Shown here: positions 48,176 to 56,212 of the stretch, piece by piece | Layout of the letters: each line of letters opens with the position of its first letter | Position numbering within the stretch: the first letter of the stretch is position 1 | Assembly: GCA_007693945.1 (NCBI GenBank) | Contig: RECP01000074.1 | Location: 1-64,000, forward strand | Source of the DNA: Spirochaetaceae bacterium | GTDB lineage: Bacteria > Spirochaetota > Spirochaetia > DSM-27196 > PWMO01 | Direction: 5' to 3' | DNA: 64,000 nt | The notes under the pieces: generated by a model | The model's input: only the letters and a program-made list of their open reading frames with translations | The model's database searches: none | What the model was told of the DNA's origin: nothing | Translations under genes and position numbers: made by a program

Positions 48176-49306
48176 GTGGCTCGACCGCACCTTGAAGCAC
48201 AGATGATTTCCGAGCTCGAGATCATCTTCAATTCGACACACGACGGAATCATCGCGGTCGACAAAGACGCACGCATCACGCTGTTTAACCGGTCGGCGGA
48301 GGAACTCACCCAACAGCGCGCTCAGGATGCTGTGGGCCGCGATATCCGCGAGGTTATTCCGTCAACTCGACTGCTTGAGCTCGCCGGGGAGATTACCAAT
48401 CTGCGCGAGATGCGGATCATGTGGGAGGCGATCTTCAACTCCACACAGGATGCGATTTCGGTCGTTGATGAGCGCGGGATCCAGGTCTCGGTCAACCCGA
48501 CCTACACGAGAGTTACCGGGTTCCCGGGGGACGGAGTGATCGGCCAGGCGTGTACCGTCGACGCCGCTCCGATCATCGTGAAGGGAGAAATCAGGGGCAG
48601 CGTGGCTGCCATCAAGGATCTGACCGAGATCAGGCGTCTGACCAGCGAACTGCGCAAAGCGCAGCAGATCATCCGCAAACTGGAAGCGCGTTACAATTTC
48701 GATGACCTGGTGGGCAATCAACCCGGTTTCGTGCACGCTGTTGACAAAGCGCGAGTAGCCGCAGCCTCTCCGGCGACGGTGCTGCTGTACGGCGAAAGCG
48801 GTACCGGAAAGGAGCTGTTTGCGCACGCTATTCACAACGCCAGCGACCGCAGCGACAGGAACTTCGTGCGGGTCAACTGTGCCTCGCTCAGCGAAGGAGT
48901 GCTCGAGAGCGAGCTCTTCGGCTACGAGGACGGCGCATTTACCGGAGCGCAAAGGGGCGGTCGCAGCGGTCTTTTCGAAGAGGCTGACGGCGGCACGGTC
49001 AACAAGCGGATCAACGGGCGCGCTGTTCAGCGTGTATCGACGGCCGCGCTGCAGCGTTTGGTGCGCTATCGCTGGCCGGGAAACATCCGCGAGCTGGAGA
49101 ACGTGTTGCACCGGGCTATCATTAATCTGAGCATGTACGAAAGCGTGATTGCCGACGTTCATCTGCCCGAACTGGCGCCGGAATGCGACCGCGCCGGACC
49201 TGCGGACTGCATGGAGATGAACGAGCAGAACATCGGTCCATTACGCGAGGTGCTGGCCGAAGCCGAGAAGCAGCAGCGCCTGACGCGCAATTCTCTGCAC
49301 GAATAG
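48176..49306 (+). pseudogene. decayed BkdR-like sigma-54-dependent activator
   Basis: The 376-residue reading frame (GTG start) resembles the PAS-PAS-AAA+-HTH enhancer-binding proteins of the BkdR group. Both PAS domains look shortened: PAS 1 jumps from IPSTRLLE to [11 protein letters not shown] near residue 68, and PAS 2 jumps from GQACTVDA to APIIVKGEI near 130. The AAA+ domain keeps Walker A (GESGTGKE, 206-213) and GAFTGA (253-258), then goes from [10 protein letters not shown] (274) straight to VNKRINGR...[11 protein letters not shown]. The Walker B, sensor I and Arg-finger block of about 120 residues is therefore missing. The last residues diverge by frameshift before the HTH. It cannot hydrolyse ATP and probably does not bind DNA. 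It stands directly upstream of a sigma-54 promoter and the buk operon. Confidence 0.85.
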
Positions 49307-49413
49307 CCGGTTATCTGCAGGAAATTGCGCGCAAGAATCTGCGCGCCGTCTTCAGGCGCGTGGTCAAGCGAGCGGGCTTTGCTGCCAGGGTTGGGCGGAA
49401 TGTGCTGCTTTGA
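49307..49413 (+). pseudogene. out-of-frame remnant of the activator's helix-turn-helix
   Basis: In the +2 frame relative to the activator (frame of 49183) the DNA reads on through [21 protein letters not shown] and VVKRAGF. This resembles the FIS-type HTH tail (AARxLxISRKNLWxKxKKxG) expected at the end of such regulators. In the original frame the protein ends at 49306. A one- or two-base shift near 49275-49300 explains both. Confidence 0.6.
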
Positions 49414-49448
49414 AACAAATGAGCGATCACTGAAAGTGGTGGCTGATA

Positions 49449-49464
49449 TGGCACGGGCATTGCG
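49449..49464 (+). promoter_or_regulatory. sigma-54 (-24/-12) promoter of the buk-vor-ptb operon
   Basis: TGGCACG, four bases, TTGC: the GG at 49450-49451 and GC at 49462-49463 are ten bases apart, exactly as required by RpoN, and 11 of 11 core positions match the consensus. Only the final W is a G. Transcription would begin near 49475, about 30 bp before the buk ATG. No other -24/-12 element was noticed in the window. In Bacillus subtilis the related ptb-buk-bkd operon is also sigma-54 dependent, driven by BkdR. Confidence 0.85.
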
Positions 49465-49505
49465 GGTATCTTTTCCGGACGTGCAGCAACGAGAGGAGCA
49501 TCTGC

Positions 49506-50603
49506 ATGGCAAAGAAGTATCGCATACTGGCCGTTAATCCCGGCTCCACATCCACCAAGATCGCGGTGTTCGACGACGATCTGCAGCGGTTCGAGTGCGT
49601 CATCCGCCACGATAGCGGGCAGCTGGCACCGTTTGCCACCATTGGAGAGCAGTACGAGTTCCGCAAGTCGGTGATTCTCGATCAGCTGGTTAAAAACGGC
49701 TTTGAGGCTGCAAGCCTGCATGCGGTGGTCGGTCGCGGTGGGCTGATCCACCCGGTCGACGGCGGAACGTATGCGGTAAACGATCTGATGCTGACCGACC
49801 TCAAACGCGGCGTGCTCGGGGAGCATGCATCCAATCTCGGCGGTCTGATAGCGCGTGAGATTGCCGATGAGCGCGGTTGTCCGGCCTTCATAGTTGATCC
49901 GGTGGTTGTTGATGAACTGGAACCCGTCGCCCGATACTCGGGGGTACCTGAGATCGAGCGCAGCAGTATCTTTCACGCGCTCAATCAGAAGGCAGTGGCG
50001 CGGCGCGCTGCTCAGGCGCGCGGCGGAGCATACCAGGACTATCGCTTTATTGTTGTGCATATGGGCGGCGGAATTACGGTTGGCGTTCACCGCAACGGCC
50101 GTGTTGTGGACGTCAATGACGGTCTCAACGGCGAGGGCCCGTTTACACCGGAACGCAGCGGGGGTCTGCCGGCTCTCAAGATTGTCACGCTCTGCTTCTC
50201 GGGTAGTGTTGTCGAGAATGAACTCGCGCGACGTATCAAGGGCAGCGGCGGCCTGGTAGCCTACCTTGGCACAAACGACGCTCGTGAAGTGAACCGGCGG
50301 ATCGAGGCCGGTGACAGCCAGGCGCTGGCGGTTTATGAGGCCATGGCGTATCAGGTTGCCAAGGAGATCGGAGCCATGGCGGTAGTGCTCGAGGGAAGAA
50401 TCGATGCCATACTGCTGACCGGAGGACTGGCACATGATCGACGATTCTGCGGCTGGATAGAACAGCGCGCAGGTTTTCTGGCACCGGTCGAGGTCTATCC
50501 CGGTGAAGATGAGATGCGTGCGCTGGCCGGCGGCGCCTTGCGGGTACTCGAGGGACGTGAATCGGTGCGAGAGTATCGCGGCGCAGCGGGAGGATTGCGG
50601 TGA
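49506..50603 (+). CDS. buk: butyrate kinase
   Basis: Acyl kinase (acetokinase superfamily) converting butyryl- or branched-chain acyl phosphate plus ADP to the free acid and ATP. The 365 residues start with the phosphate-binding loop ILAVNPGSTSTKIAVF and contain VVGRGGLIHPVDGGTY, DPVVVDELEPVARYSG and VVHMGGGITVGVH, all typical for Buk. The length is normal. GAGAGGAGCA precedes the ATG. It is the first gene of the sigma-54 operon and overlaps the next gene by four bases. Confidence 0.95.
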   Translation: MAKKYRILAVNPGSTSTKIAVFDDDLQRFECVIRHDSGQLAPFATIGEQYEFRKSVILDQLVKNGFEAASLHAVVGRGGLIHPVDGGTYAVNDLMLTDLKRGVLGEHASNLGGLIAREIADERGCPAFIVDPVVVDELEPVARYSGVPEIERSSIFHALNQKAVARRAAQARGGAYQDYRFIVVHMGGGITVGVHRNGRVVDVNDGLNGEGPFTPERSGGLPALKIVTLCFSGSVVENELARRIKGSGGLVAYLGTNDAREVNRRIEAGDSQALAVYEAMAYQVAKEIGAMAVVLEGRIDAILLTGGLAHDRRFCGWIEQRAGFLAPVEVYPGEDEMRALAGGALRVLEGRESVREYRGAAGGLR

Positions 50604-51286
50604 ACGTCGACCAGCCGCGCATTACCGTGCTCACCGGTCACTACGGCAGCGGCAAGAGCGAACTCTCCATTCAGCTTGCGCTCAGACTGGCTGAGCACCA
50701 CAGCCCGGTGGCATTAGCCGACGTGGATGTAGTCAACCCCTATTTTCGCTCGCGAGAGCGCCGCGCATTGCTGGAACGCCACGGAGTGCGCGTGATCGCC
50801 AGCAATGTGGGGTTTGATCGCGGAGTTGATCTGCCGGCTGTTTCGGCCGAGATCTACGCTCCGCTGCGCGACGGCAGGACCCGTACGGTGATTGATTCCG
50901 GAGGGGACCCCGTCGGAGCGCGCGTGCTGGCGAGCTTTCGACGTATGTTTGATCCTCGTGAGACCGACGTTTTGTGTGTTGTGAACGTCGCGCGTCCGCA
51001 GACCGCGACTGCGCACGCGGTTATCGATCAGATCGATGCCATCCAGCACGCATCGGGGCTGACCATCACGGGGCTGATCAACAACACCCATCTGCTCGAA
51101 CAGACTGAACGAGCGCATGTTGAAGCCGGAAATGACGTCTGCTGCGTCGTGTCCGAGCGTACGGGGCTGCCGATACGATACGTCGGCGTGACCCAACACC
51201 TGTGGCACACATTGCCCGCCGGCGTTTCCGGCGAACCGATTCCAATTGCGATGCATCTGCGCGAAGCGTGGATGAACAGTACATAG
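50600..51286 (+). CDS. P-loop NTPase of unknown function
   Basis: A 228-residue protein of the MinD/CobQ-like P-loop class. Walker A is TGHYGSGKSELS (about 12-23), followed by ADVDVVNPYFRSRE, which resembles the switch I of ParA/MinD-type ATPases, and TVIDSGGDPVGARVL (Walker B/switch II). No DNA-binding or iron-sulfur cysteines are seen. Start is GTG at 50600 overlapping buk, with GGGAGGA upstream. It lies between buk and the ferredoxin gene, 9 bp before the latter, so a role in assembly or regulation of the Vor complex is a guess. Confidence 0.75.
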   Translation: MNVDQPRITVLTGHYGSGKSELSIQLALRLAEHHSPVALADVDVVNPYFRSRERRALLERHGVRVIASNVGFDRGVDLPAVSAEIYAPLRDGRTRTVIDSGGDPVGARVLASFRRMFDPRETDVLCVVNVARPQTATAHAVIDQIDAIQHASGLTITGLINNTHLLEQTERAHVEAGNDVCCVVSERTGLPIRYVGVTQHLWHTLPAGVSGEPIPIAMHLREAWMNST

Positions 51287-51295
51287 GAGAGCGAT

Positions 51296-51520
51296 ATGGC
51301 ACGAGCAAGAGGTACCGTTTCCTTCGAAACCGACCGCTGCAAAGGGTGCGAACTGTGCACCGCGGTGTGTCCGGTTGACATCGTGGTGATTGACCGCAAG
51401 AGCATAAACCGCAAGGGCTACAACCCGGCTACCGTGACCGACATGCAGAAGTGCATCGCGTGCGCAAACTGTGCCATGGTCTGTCCCGATCTGGTCATCC
51501 GTGTCGAGCGGGTTGCGTAG
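51296..51520 (+). CDS. vorD: 2-oxoacid:ferredoxin oxidoreductase, delta (ferredoxin) subunit
   Basis: A 74-residue protein with two [4Fe-4S] motifs: C15, C18, C21, C25 and C53, C56, C59, C63, both CxxCxxCxxxCP. It passes electrons from the catalytic subunits to free ferredoxin. It starts the delta-alpha-beta-gamma block, 8 bp before the alpha gene. The KorD/VorD family is clear; substrate class is inferred from ptb and buk around it. Confidence 0.93.
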   Translation: MARARGTVSFETDRCKGCELCTAVCPVDIVVIDRKSINRKGYNPATVTDMQKCIACANCAMVCPDLVIRVERVA

Positions 51521-51528
51521 GGGGCATT

Positions 51529-52590
51529 ATGGACAAGGTGTTGATGAAAGGCAACGAAGCCATTGCGCAGGCTGCCATCCACGGAGGCTGCCGCTACTTC
51601 TTCGGTTATCCGATAACGCCTCAGAACGAGATACCCGAATACATGGCTCGCGAAATGCCCAAGGCGGGGGGCGTGTTTCTGCAGGCCGAGAGTGAAGTCG
51701 CCGCGATCAACATGGTCTACGGCGCCGCCGGGGCGGGAGCGCGGGTCATGACTTCTTCGTCCTCGCCCGGTATCGCGCTCAAGCAGGAGGGGTTCAGCTA
51801 CATCGTGGGTAGTGAGGTGCCCTGCGTAATTGTCAATATCATGCGCGGTGGGCCCGGACTAGGGGGCATCCAGCCGTCTCAGGCGGACTACTATCAGGCC
51901 ACGCGCGGCGGGGGCAACGGCGACTACAACATGATCGTCTTTGCCCCGGCCAATATCCAGGAAGCCGCCGATCTGACCGCTGAAGCGTTCGAGATCGCCG
52001 ACTACTACCGCAATCCGGTCATGATCCTCGGTGACGGCATGATCGGGCAGATGATGGAGCCGGTGCTCTTTCGCGAGACACCCAAACGCGCCATAGAACC
52101 GAAGACCTGGGCGACAACCGGAACCGGCGGCACGCGAGAACCCAATATCATCACCTCGCTGCATCTCGATCCGGCCGATCTGGAAAAGCATAATCTGCAT
52201 CTGCAGCAGAAGTACGCGCGCATGCGCCGGAACGAAACGCGCTACGAGTACTTCGAAATCGAGGACGCCGAGTTTGTGTTTGTTTCGTACGGAACCGCAT
52301 CACGCATTGTGCGCAACGCAATCATCGAGCTACGCCAGAGCGGTATAAGGGCCGGCATGATACGGCCAATCACCGTGTGGCCGTTTCCGCAGACCGCATT
52401 TGACCAGCTTGGCACGCAGGTTCGTGCGGTGATGGCGGTCGAGCTCAGCTGCGGCCAGATGGTTGACGATGTGCATATAGCGGTCAGGGGGCGCTGGCCG
52501 GTCGGGTTTCACGGCCGGTCGGGCGGGATGATCCCGACCCAACGCGAGATTGTTGAAGCATGCACCGCACTGCTCGAGGAGGTGACGTGA
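51529..52590 (+). CDS. vorB: 2-oxoacid:ferredoxin oxidoreductase, alpha subunit (VorB-like)
   Basis: Pyrimidine-binding part of a thiamine-diphosphate enzyme that decarboxylates branched-chain 2-oxoacids to acyl-CoA. The 353 residues begin [35 protein letters not shown] and carry [36 protein letters not shown] and [12 protein letters not shown], all typical for VorB/KorA. The length matches the VorB form without a fused gamma domain. The start at 51529 is an ATG 8 bp after the ferredoxin gene. The stop overlaps the beta start by one base. Confidence 0.93.
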   Translation: MDKVLMKGNEAIAQAAIHGGCRYFFGYPITPQNEIPEYMAREMPKAGGVFLQAESEVAAINMVYGAAGAGARVMTSSSSPGIALKQEGFSYIVGSEVPCVIVNIMRGGPGLGGIQPSQADYYQATRGGGNGDYNMIVFAPANIQEAADLTAEAFEIADYYRNPVMILGDGMIGQMMEPVLFRETPKRAIEPKTWATTGTGGTREPNIITSLHLDPADLEKHNLHLQQKYARMRRNETRYEYFEIEDAEFVFVSYGTASRIVRNAIIELRQSGIRAGMIRPITVWPFPQTAFDQLGTQVRAVMAVELSCGQMVDDVHIAVRGRWPVGFHGRSGGMIPTQREIVEACTALLEEVT

Positions 52591-53348
52591 TGCCCGTGGT
52601 GTTCCAGCCGACCAAAGGACTTACCGGTGTCGAGTTCCATTACTGTCCCGGATGCACCCACGGCGTCATCCACCGCCTGGTGGGCGAGGTTCTGGAAGAG
52701 ATGGATGTGCTCGGAAACGCAATTGGGGTTGCCCCGGTTGGATGCGCGGTACTGGCCTACAAGTATTTCAACTGCGACATGCACGAGGCCGCCCACGGAC
52801 GTGCTCCGGCAATGGCTACCGGCGTCAAGCGAGTTCTGCCCGACAGAGTAGTGTTTACCTATCAGGGCGACGGTGATCTGGCATCGATCGGTACCGCCGA
52901 AATCGTACACGCGGCCGGCCGCGGCGAGAACATTACCGTCATTTTTGTGAATAACGCAATCTACGGTATGACCGGTGGTCAGATGGCGCCAACCACGATG
53001 GTCGGACAGCGAGCCACAACCTGTCCGCTGGGTCGTGATCCCCGTCAGGTGGGTTACCCGTTGCGCATGTCGGAGCTCCTTGCGACCATCGAAGGTGCGG
53101 CGTTCGTAGAGCGCGTTTCCGTGCACAACCCCGCCAATATCCGAAAAGCCAAGAAGGCTATTCGAAACGCGTTCGAGTGCCAACGACAACGATCCGGGTT
53201 CTCTCTGGTCGAGGTGCTTTCCAACTGCCCAACAAATTGGGGCATGTCACCACTGGAGTCGCTCCAATGGATCAAGGAACACATGATTCCATACTATCCG
53301 CTGGGTAATCTCTGCCGACCGGCAACGGAGGGGCACGACGATGCTTGA
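52590..53348 (+). CDS. vorA: 2-oxoacid:ferredoxin oxidoreductase, beta subunit (TPP-binding)
   Basis: Diphosphate-binding half of the enzyme, 252 residues. The thiamine-diphosphate motif is [20 protein letters not shown]...NN (Gly-Asp-Gly to Asn-Asn), with Mg2+ ligands there. [16 protein letters not shown] near the N terminus and [12 protein letters not shown] are diagnostic. Start ATG at 52590 overlaps the alpha stop (TGATG), with GAGGAGGTGA upstream. The gene overlaps gamma by eight bases. Confidence 0.94.
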   Translation: MPVVFQPTKGLTGVEFHYCPGCTHGVIHRLVGEVLEEMDVLGNAIGVAPVGCAVLAYKYFNCDMHEAAHGRAPAMATGVKRVLPDRVVFTYQGDGDLASIGTAEIVHAAGRGENITVIFVNNAIYGMTGGQMAPTTMVGQRATTCPLGRDPRQVGYPLRMSELLATIEGAAFVERVSVHNPANIRKAKKAIRNAFECQRQRSGFSLVEVLSNCPTNWGMSPLESLQWIKEHMIPYYPLGNLCRPATEGHDDA

Positions 53349-53901
53349 AAAGACCATCTGTGCCGGCTTTGGCGGTCAGGGCGTCATGTCGATGGGGCGA
53401 TTGATTGCCGGAACCGCTATGGCAAACGGGTTTGAGGTGTCGTGGTTGCCGTCATACGGACCCGAGATGCGCGGCGGAACGGCCAACTGCCACGTAATTG
53501 TCTCCAGTACGCCAATAGGTTCACCGGTGATCTCAGCTGATGCTACAAGCGTGCTGGCGCTGAATCTGCCATCGATGCGCAAGTTTACAACAGAATTGGT
53601 GGAGCAGGGTTTGATGATCTTCAATAGCTCGCTCATCGAACAGGAGCCCGAGCGTCGCGATATCCGCGCGATTCCGATTGCCGCCAACGAGATCGCGTCC
53701 GATATCGGCAATCTCAAAGCCGCCAACATGGTGATGTTGGGGGCATTCATCGAGCTGACCAACGTCGTGAAGCTCGACGAGGTTATGGCGGAGTTGGGCA
53801 AGATGTTCGGCAGCGGCAAGGAGCAGTTTATTCCGGTGAACGAACGAGCTCTCAGACGCGGCATGGAGGCGGCTGCGGCGACTGCGGGTGCCAGGGACTG
53901 A
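53341..53901 (+). CDS. vorC: 2-oxoacid:ferredoxin oxidoreductase, gamma subunit
   Basis: CoA-domain subunit of 186 residues. Family features are [21 protein letters not shown] at the N terminus, [22 protein letters not shown], and [27 protein letters not shown]. It completes the delta-alpha-beta-gamma enzyme. It is followed after 12 bp by ptb. Confidence 0.94.
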   Translation: MLEKTICAGFGGQGVMSMGRLIAGTAMANGFEVSWLPSYGPEMRGGTANCHVIVSSTPIGSPVISADATSVLALNLPSMRKFTTELVEQGLMIFNSSLIEQEPERRDIRAIPIAANEIASDIGNLKAANMVMLGAFIELTNVVKLDEVMAELGKMFGSGKEQFIPVNERALRRGMEAAAATAGARD

Positions 53902-53913
53902 GGACAACGCGTG

Positions 53914-54813
53914 ATGTACAGCTTTGAGCGCATAATGGAAATCGCCAAGCAGAGCACGCGCAACCGCGTGGCGGTTGCCTGGCCGCACGATGCGGATTCC
54001 ATGCAGGCAATTCTGCTGGCTATCAGTGAAGATCTTGCCGAACCTGTGCTGGTTGGGGATCCCCGGCAGATCCGCGCCGTAGCCGGAAACAGCAGTGCGT
54101 TGGACTCCATGGAGATTATCGAGGAGACGGATCCCGCGTCTGCCGCCGCAACCGCGGTCGGTCTTGTTCGCGAGGGCCGGGCAGAGGTTCTGATGAAGGG
54201 CCTGCTGGAGACCTCGGTGCTGCTCAAGGCGGTGCTTGACCCGCAGCGCGGACTGAGAACGGGGCGCATCCTCAGTCATGTTGCGTTGTTCCAGATCCCG
54301 GCACGTCAAAACATGCTGCTGTTGAGCGACGCGGCCATGAACATCGCCCCGGACACCGAACACAAACGGCAAATCGTGCTCAACGCCGTTGGCGTGGCCC
54401 ACGCTCTGGGGCTCGAACAGCCGGCTGTAGCGATGCTATGCGCCAAAGAGAAAGTCAATCCCAGGATGCCGGCCACCATCGACGCAGAACGGATCCGCGA
54501 GTTGAACCGCAGCGGCGAGATTTCCGGCTGCATTGTCAGTGGCCCGCTGGCGCTCGATAACGCGATCAGCAGTGCCGCAGCCCGGCAGAAAGGAATAGAT
54601 GACCCCGTTGCCGGACGCGCCGACATTCTGATCGCACCGAACGTCGAAGCGGGCAATATCCTCTACAAAGCACTGGTGTTCCTGGGCGGGGCGGCCAACG
54701 CCGGAATCATTGTCGGGGCGGCCGCGCCAATCGTTCTGACCTCGCGTGCGGACTCCCGGGACAGCAAACTGGCCTCAATCGCGCTGGCCGTCACCGCCGG
54801 CCGCCGTCAATAG
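53914..54813 (+). CDS. ptb: phosphate butyryltransferase
   Basis: Exchanges CoA for phosphate on butyryl- or branched acyl-CoA, giving the acyl phosphate used by Buk. The 299-residue protein fits the Pta/Ptb family: VGDPRQIRAVAGNSS, VLMKGLLETSVLLKAVLD, LSHVALFQIPARQNMLLLSDAAMNIAPD and DILIAPNVEAGNILYKALVFLGGA. GAGGA precedes both the ATG at 53914 and a GTG three bases earlier. It ends the operon; the next gene is convergent and 6 bp away. Confidence 0.93.
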   Translation: MYSFERIMEIAKQSTRNRVAVAWPHDADSMQAILLAISEDLAEPVLVGDPRQIRAVAGNSSALDSMEIIEETDPASAAATAVGLVREGRAEVLMKGLLETSVLLKAVLDPQRGLRTGRILSHVALFQIPARQNMLLLSDAAMNIAPDTEHKRQIVLNAVGVAHALGLEQPAVAMLCAKEKVNPRMPATIDAERIRELNRSGEISGCIVSGPLALDNAISSAAARQKGIDDPVAGRADILIAPNVEAGNILYKALVFLGGAANAGIIVGAAAPIVLTSRADSRDSKLASIALAVTAGRRQ

Positions 54814-54819
54814 CTGCCG

Positions 54820-55797
54820 TCAGTACGCCGTGGCCGGGTCGGCCTCATGGAGCAATGTTCCGTCCTTGAGATAGCGCCGCAGATTCTCCACGGTCTCTTC
54901 GGTGCAGCGTAGCGCGGAGTGTCGCGTATAACCTGCGATGTGCGGTGAGAGCACCACATTATCGAGCTGGTGAATGGGAAAGCGGGACGGTGGGCCAACG
55001 GTTCCGTGCTCAGGGTAAGTGTACCAGGTATCGATTGCCGCGCCGCGCAGCGTACCGTTGCGGCACGCATCAAAGAGCGCTTGCTCATCCACGATGCTGC
55101 CGCGACCGACATTAACCAGCAACGCCCTGCCCATGGCTTCGATGCGGGCGCCGTCAATAAGGCGTTCGGTCTGCGCGGTTGCCGGCAGCGCAATTACCAC
55201 GATCTCGGCGCCGTCGATCGCCTCGTCAAGATCGGTTACTACGCGCTCGAATCCCTCCGGAGTTCGGTCCGGCGGGGTCCGCTTGAAGCCCGTAACACGG
55301 CAGCCAAAGGGCACAAGCAGGCGTGCCAGCGAACAACCGATCGCACCGGCACCCAGAATCGATACTCGCTTGTGAAAGATCGACTCCCACGTGTCGTCGA
55401 GTCCCTGGCCGCTCCAGAATCCGTGCCAGCGTTCGTGCCGCAGATCATGGTGAAACTCGATAATCCGGCCGTAGAACGCCAGAATCATCGCCATGGCACG
55501 CTCCGCGACTACCGCGGCGTTGCCGTGGGTATTGCCCACGCGTACTCCACGCCTGTGAAGCAGATCCAGCGGCAGGTGGGTGATGCCGGATATCGGAACA
55601 AGCAGCAATCGCAGGGCTTGCGCCTGCTCGATAAGCGAACGAGACGGCTTGCTGCAGATGATGACCTCGGCGCGCGCTATCAGCCGGCTTTCGGCCTCGG
55701 TTCCATAGTGGAAGTCAACCGCGGGGAACTGGGCTGCAACCTGCCGCAAAAGCTCGAGCCACACATCGGTTGGCTTCTGAAAGTAAAGGACGGTCAT
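54820..55797 (-). CDS. D-2-hydroxyacid dehydrogenase
   Basis: NAD(P)-dependent dehydrogenase of 325 residues. The dinucleotide loop is SILGAGAIGCSLARLL. Catalytic residues lie in NVGRGSIVDEQAL (Arg), DTWYTYPEHGT (Glu) and SPHIAGYT (His). No ACT domain is present, unlike the SerA-like protein at 46952. It could reduce the 2-oxoacids that feed the Vor complex or serve glyoxylate/hydroxypyruvate. Its stop is 6 bp from the convergent ptb stop. Confidence 0.88.
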   Translation of the reverse strand: MTVLYFQKPTDVWLELLRQVAAQFPAVDFHYGTEAESRLIARAEVIICSKPSRSLIEQAQALRLLLVPISGITHLPLDLLHRRGVRVGNTHGNAAVVAERAMAMILAFYGRIIEFHHDLRHERWHGFWSGQGLDDTWESIFHKRVSILGAGAIGCSLARLLVPFGCRVTGFKRTPPDRTPEGFERVVTDLDEAIDGAEIVVIALPATAQTERLIDGARIEAMGRALLVNVGRGSIVDEQALFDACRNGTLRGAAIDTWYTYPEHGTVGPPSRFPIHQLDNVVLSPHIAGYTRHSALRCTEETVENLRRYLKDGTLLHEADPATAY

Positions 55798-55832
55798 AGG
55801 TTGTGATTATATACTACCAAACAGACCGAAGA

Positions 55833-55854
55833 AAGGCGGCCCGAAGGCCGCCTT
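55833..55854 (-). terminator. terminator of the small lipoprotein gene
   Basis: A perfect 9-bp stem (55833-55841 with 55846-55854) around the tetraloop TTCG (minus strand) is followed on the minus strand by TTTCTTCGG. It lies 30 bp after the stop of the lipoprotein gene at 55885 and before the dehydrogenase gene. Confidence 0.65.
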
Positions 55855-55884
55855 GTGAATCAGCAGAGCTGCGGTTAGCGGAGG

Positions 55885-56022
55885 TTAGAAGTCACCGCCT
55901 TCCATCGGCTCTTCCAGCGGCTGATCCATTGGTTCCAGTTCGCCGTTCTCTATCGGTTCACACGCGGCGAACACCAGCATCAATGCGGAAGCAATAACGG
56001 TGAATGCTATCAGCTTTTTCAT
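55885..56022 (-). CDS. very small lipoprotein (45 residues)
   Basis: A 45-residue protein: a lipoprotein signal MKKLIAFTVIASALMLVFAA ending in a lipobox (VFAAC) with the lipidated cysteine at residue 21. A mature part of only 25 residues follows, strongly acidic and Pro/Met-rich (ELEPMDQPLEEPMEGGDF). GGAGGGTGAG lies four bases before the ATG and a hairpin terminator follows the stop, so it is a complete transcription unit. It is too short for default gene finders. No family recognised; function unknown. Confidence 0.85.
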   Translation of the reverse strand: MKKLIAFTVIASALMLVFAACEPIENGELEPMDQPLEEPMEGGDF

Positions 56023-56171
56023 ATCTCACCCTCCTCTTGATTGGTGTACCTATATCCTACCACCGGCGTATCAACGCCATATCGGTGATCTGTCAAGATT
56101 ACGCAAAGATTCAAGCCGTTGAAGCGGCAGCAGTTGGGATTTTGACCATCTAACTCCGCGCGCGACCCGGG

Positions 56172-56201
56172 TTGTCTGTCTGCGGCAGGCTGTAGTACTA
56201 T
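56172..56201 (+). promoter_or_regulatory. candidate promoter of the repeat protein at 56213
   Basis: TTGTCT, 18 bases, TACTAT; the -10 box ends 11 bp before the ATG and no ribosome site is visible, suggesting a nearly leaderless message. It lies in the 190-bp divergent gap upstream of the small lipoprotein gene. On the minus strand the same gap holds a perfect TTGACA (56091-56096) without a good -10 partner. Confidence 0.35.
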
Positions 56202-56212
56202 TGAAAGCATAC

